Assembly: GCA_003694775.1 (NCBI GenBank)
Contig: RFJV01000751.1
Span: forward strand, 1 to 7,076
From: Chloroflexota bacterium
GTDB taxonomy: Bacteria > Chloroflexota > Anaerolineae > 4572-78 > J111
DNA: 7,076 nucleotides
Direction: 5' to 3'
Both the position numbers and the translations under genes were made by a program. The notes beneath the pieces are model-generated. The model had not been told where the DNA came from, made no database searches, and was given only the letters and a program-made list of their open reading frames with translations. The number at the start of each line of letters is the position of its first letter. The stretch's first letter is position 1. Positions 5,302-7,076 of this stretch are shown here, one piece after another.

Positions 5302-6324
5302 ATGAACAGCAGTAGAGACGTTTGGGTTTTTATTGAACAGGAAGGCGGCAAAATTGCCGATGTCAGTCTGGAACTGCTGGGCAAGGGCCGCCATCTGGCC
5401 GACCGCCTGAACAGCGAACTGGTCGCCCTGGTGTGCGGCTACCGCATCGACCATCTGGCCGAGCCGCTCATCCACTACGGCGCAGACCGTGTCCTCCTGG
5501 CCGACCACCCGGAGCTGGAGCTGTACCGCACCCTGCCTTACGCCCGTGTGGCCATCAACCTGGTGCAGGAACGACAGCCGTACATCTTCCTGGTTGGGGC
5601 CACGCCCATTGGCCGCGACTTTGCCCCCCGCGTTGCCAGCGCAGTCCGGGCCGGCCTCACCGCCGACTGCACCGACCTGCAGATTGGCGATTACGAGTCA
5701 AAGAAGGAGGGCAAGGTTTACCACGACCTGCTTTATCAAATTCGACCTGCCTTTGGCGGCAACCTCATCGCCACCATCGTCAACCCCAACATGCATCCCC
5801 AGATGGCAACCGTCCGCGAGGGCGTAATGCGCAAGGCCGAGCCAGACCCTACCCGCCAGGGGCTGGTCGAACAGATTGAGCCGGCGTTTGAACCGGAAGA
5901 CTTTGCCCTGCAGGTGGTCAGCCGCGAAACCAGAGAGTCGACCGTAAATCTGAAGGACGCGGCCACCATTGTGGCCGGCGGCGGCGGGGTGAAAACGCCG
6001 GACGATTTCAACCTCATCAAGGACCTGGCCCACGCCCTGGGCGGCGAGGTCGGCGCGTCGCGGGCCGCGGTAGACGCCGGCTTCATCTCACGCGAGCACC
6101 AGGTGGGACAAACCGGCACCACCGTCCGGCCCCGGCTGTACGTGGCCGCGGGGATTTCCGGGGCCGTCCAGCACCGGGCCGGGATGGACAAGTCGCACAA
6201 AATCATTGCCATCAATACCGACCCGCACGCCCCCATCTTCGATATTGCCCATTACAAGATTGTCGGCGACCTGCGCAAAGTTCTGCCGATGATGATTGAC
6301 GCCCTGCGCGCCAAAGCCAAGTAG
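5302..6324 (+). CDS. etfA: Electron transfer flavoprotein subunit alpha
   Basis: EtfA carries the main FAD of the ETF dimer and passes electrons from the dehydrogenase to the next carrier. The 340-residue length is normal for a plain EtfA without an N-terminal ferredoxin domain. Residues 7-190 form the N-terminal domain that packs on EtfB. The C-terminal FAD domain is very well conserved: VAGGGGVK (224-231), GASRAAVDAG (251-260), QVGQTGTTVRPRLYVAAGIS (267-286), GAVQHRAGM (287-295) and INTDPHAPIF (304-313), followed by IVGDL. Arg254, Gln270-Thr273, Ser286 and Asp307 are in positions known to contact FAD. The start at ATG 5302 has AAGGAAG (5285-5291) upstream, overlapping the etfB stop, which indicates cotranscription and possibly coupled translation. 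No frameshift or truncation is seen. Confidence 0.97.
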   Translation: MNSSRDVWVFIEQEGGKIADVSLELLGKGRHLADRLNSELVALVCGYRIDHLAEPLIHYGADRVLLADHPELELYRTLPYARVAINLVQERQPYIFLVGATPIGRDFAPRVASAVRAGLTADCTDLQIGDYESKKEGKVYHDLLYQIRPAFGGNLIATIVNPNMHPQMATVREGVMRKAEPDPTRQGLVEQIEPAFEPEDFALQVVSRETRESTVNLKDAATIVAGGGGVKTPDDFNLIKDLAHALGGEVGASRAAVDAGFISREHQVGQTGTTVRPRLYVAAGISGAVQHRAGMDKSHKIIAINTDPHAPIFDIAHYKIVGDLRKVLPMMIDALRAKAK

Positions 6325-6347
6325 TCAGAACAGGAGTCGGAAAACCA

Positions 6348-7076
6348 ATGGTTGATAACTTTTTTCTGGATAATCACGACCTCCAGTTTCATCTGGACCA
6401 GATAGACCTGCGGGAAGTGGTCGAGGTCAAGGAAAAGGGGTTCAGCTACGCCCGCCAGTACCCCACCGCCCCCCGGCATTACGAAGATGCCAGAGATAAC
6501 TACCGCCTGCTCCTGGAAGTGCTGGGCGACGTGAGCGCCAACGTCATCGCCCCCCGCGCCGCCGACGCCGACCGCGAGGGCGCCCGGTTCAAGGATGGCA
6601 AGGTCACGTATGCCCAGGCCACGCAGGAAGCTGTTGCCGCCCTCAAACAGGCCGAGCTGATGGGAGTGATGCTTCCCTGGGAGTACGGCGGAATGAACCT
6701 GCCGGAAACCATCTACCAGATGATGGTGGAAATCGTCTCCCGCGCCGAGGCCGGGCTGATGACCATCTTTGGTCTGCAGGAGATTGCCTCTACCATCAAC
6801 GAGTACGGCAGTGAGGAGCAGAAGGCCAGTGTTCTGCCCCGCTTTGCCCGCGGGGAGGTTGCCGGAGCGATGGTGCTCACCGAGCCGGAGGCCGGCTCCA
6901 ACCTGGGTGCGGTGCAGACCAAAGCCGTGTACGACGAAGAGGCCGGCGTGTGGCGCATCAGCGGGGTAAAGCGGTTCATCACCAACGGCGTGGCCGAAAT
7001 TATGGTGGTGCTGGCCCGCAGTGAAGAAGGCACCACCGACGCCCGCGGCCTGTCCCTCTTCCTGGTTGAGCGGGAC
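6348..7076 (+). CDS. Acyl-CoA dehydrogenase, large DmdC-like class (3' partial)
   Basis: The first 243 residues are present and the frame runs off the window end. The protein is an FAD enzyme that introduces a double bond into an acyl-CoA and reduces ETF. The N-terminus, FFLDNHDLQFHLDQIDLREV (5-24), is the short extension found on large acyl-CoA dehydrogenases (usually about 580-610 residues) such as DmdC and long-chain FadE-type enzymes. The helical N-terminal domain runs to about residue 170. The beta domain has the signature MVLTEPEAGSNLGAV (175-189), where Asn185 stands where Asp is usual, and the flavin-contacting KRFITNG (208-214). The catalytic Glu is in the missing C-terminal part, so activity and substrate cannot be judged. 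ATG 6348 is preceded by AGGAG (6332-6336), 23 bases after the etfA stop; it is the third gene of the operon. The substrate could be a fatty, branched, aromatic or sulphur-containing acyl-CoA. Confidence 0.93.
   Translation, partial: MVDNFFLDNHDLQFHLDQIDLREVVEVKEKGFSYARQYPTAPRHYEDARDNYRLLLEVLGDVSANVIAPRAADADREGARFKDGKVTYAQATQEAVAALKQAELMGVMLPWEYGGMNLPETIYQMMVEIVSRAEAGLMTIFGLQEIASTINEYGSEEQKASVLPRFARGEVAGAMVLTEPEAGSNLGAVQTKAVYDEEAGVWRISGVKRFITNGVAEIMVVLARSEEGTTDARGLSLFLVERD

Noticed and set aside
4384..5508. Open frame of 374 codons on the - strand
   Set aside because: It is antisense to etfB and the start of etfA, whose identity is certain. Long antisense frames are expected opposite genes with strongly GC-ending codons.

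Overview
All seven genes in this window lie on the + strand, and the first and last are cut by the window edges. The organism is probably a member of Chloroflexota (Anaerolineae or Caldilineae type). This is inferred from style: a lipoprotein with a long Pro/Thr linker and an Ig/Fn3-like domain, a secreted repeat protein ending in a YLPVIFK-type tail, dispersed GTAGGG-type palindromes, and an ETF operon with a long EtfB and an acyl-CoA dehydrogenase of the large DmdC-like class. No rRNA or other phylogenetic marker is present.

Left part (1-4104), cell-envelope genes. It opens with the end of a Gln/Ala-rich coiled-coil protein (1-363) that finishes in nine glycines and a His/Asp/Glu-rich tail. 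A long hairpin (376-411) and an imperfect GTAGGG-type palindrome (444-472) follow. Next are a lipoprotein (493-1350) with an even longer poly-glycine C-terminus, a perfect 28-bp palindrome (1366-1393), a membrane-anchored mono-haem c-type protein of the Haem_bd family (1431-1934), and a 691-residue secreted protein (2029-4104). The last contains about eight tandem DUF5666-like units, with a pair of cysteines in each of the first six, an EF-hand-like loop near the end and a possible C-terminal sorting tail.

Middle (4105-4380). This gap of 276 bases holds a strong 17-bp hairpin, a 12-bp palindrome, a textbook rho-independent terminator with a T run (4224-4251) and a candidate sigma-70-type promoter (4275-4302). 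It separates the envelope genes from the metabolic operon.

Right part (4381-7076), a tightly spaced etfB-etfA-acyl-CoA dehydrogenase operon (gaps of 15 and 23 bases). The dehydrogenase would oxidise an acyl-CoA and pass electrons to the EtfAB flavoprotein, which delivers them to a partner not visible here. EtfB carries the GRQAIDGDTAQVGP motif typical of the FixA/clostridial (often bifurcating) ETF clade and is longer than the usual 250-265 residues. Bifurcation itself is not shown.

I found no CRISPR array, tRNA, transposase, phage gene or clear new defence system. The most unusual material is in the envelope genes: the glycine tails, the His/Asp tail, the paired-cysteine repeats and the C-terminal tail.
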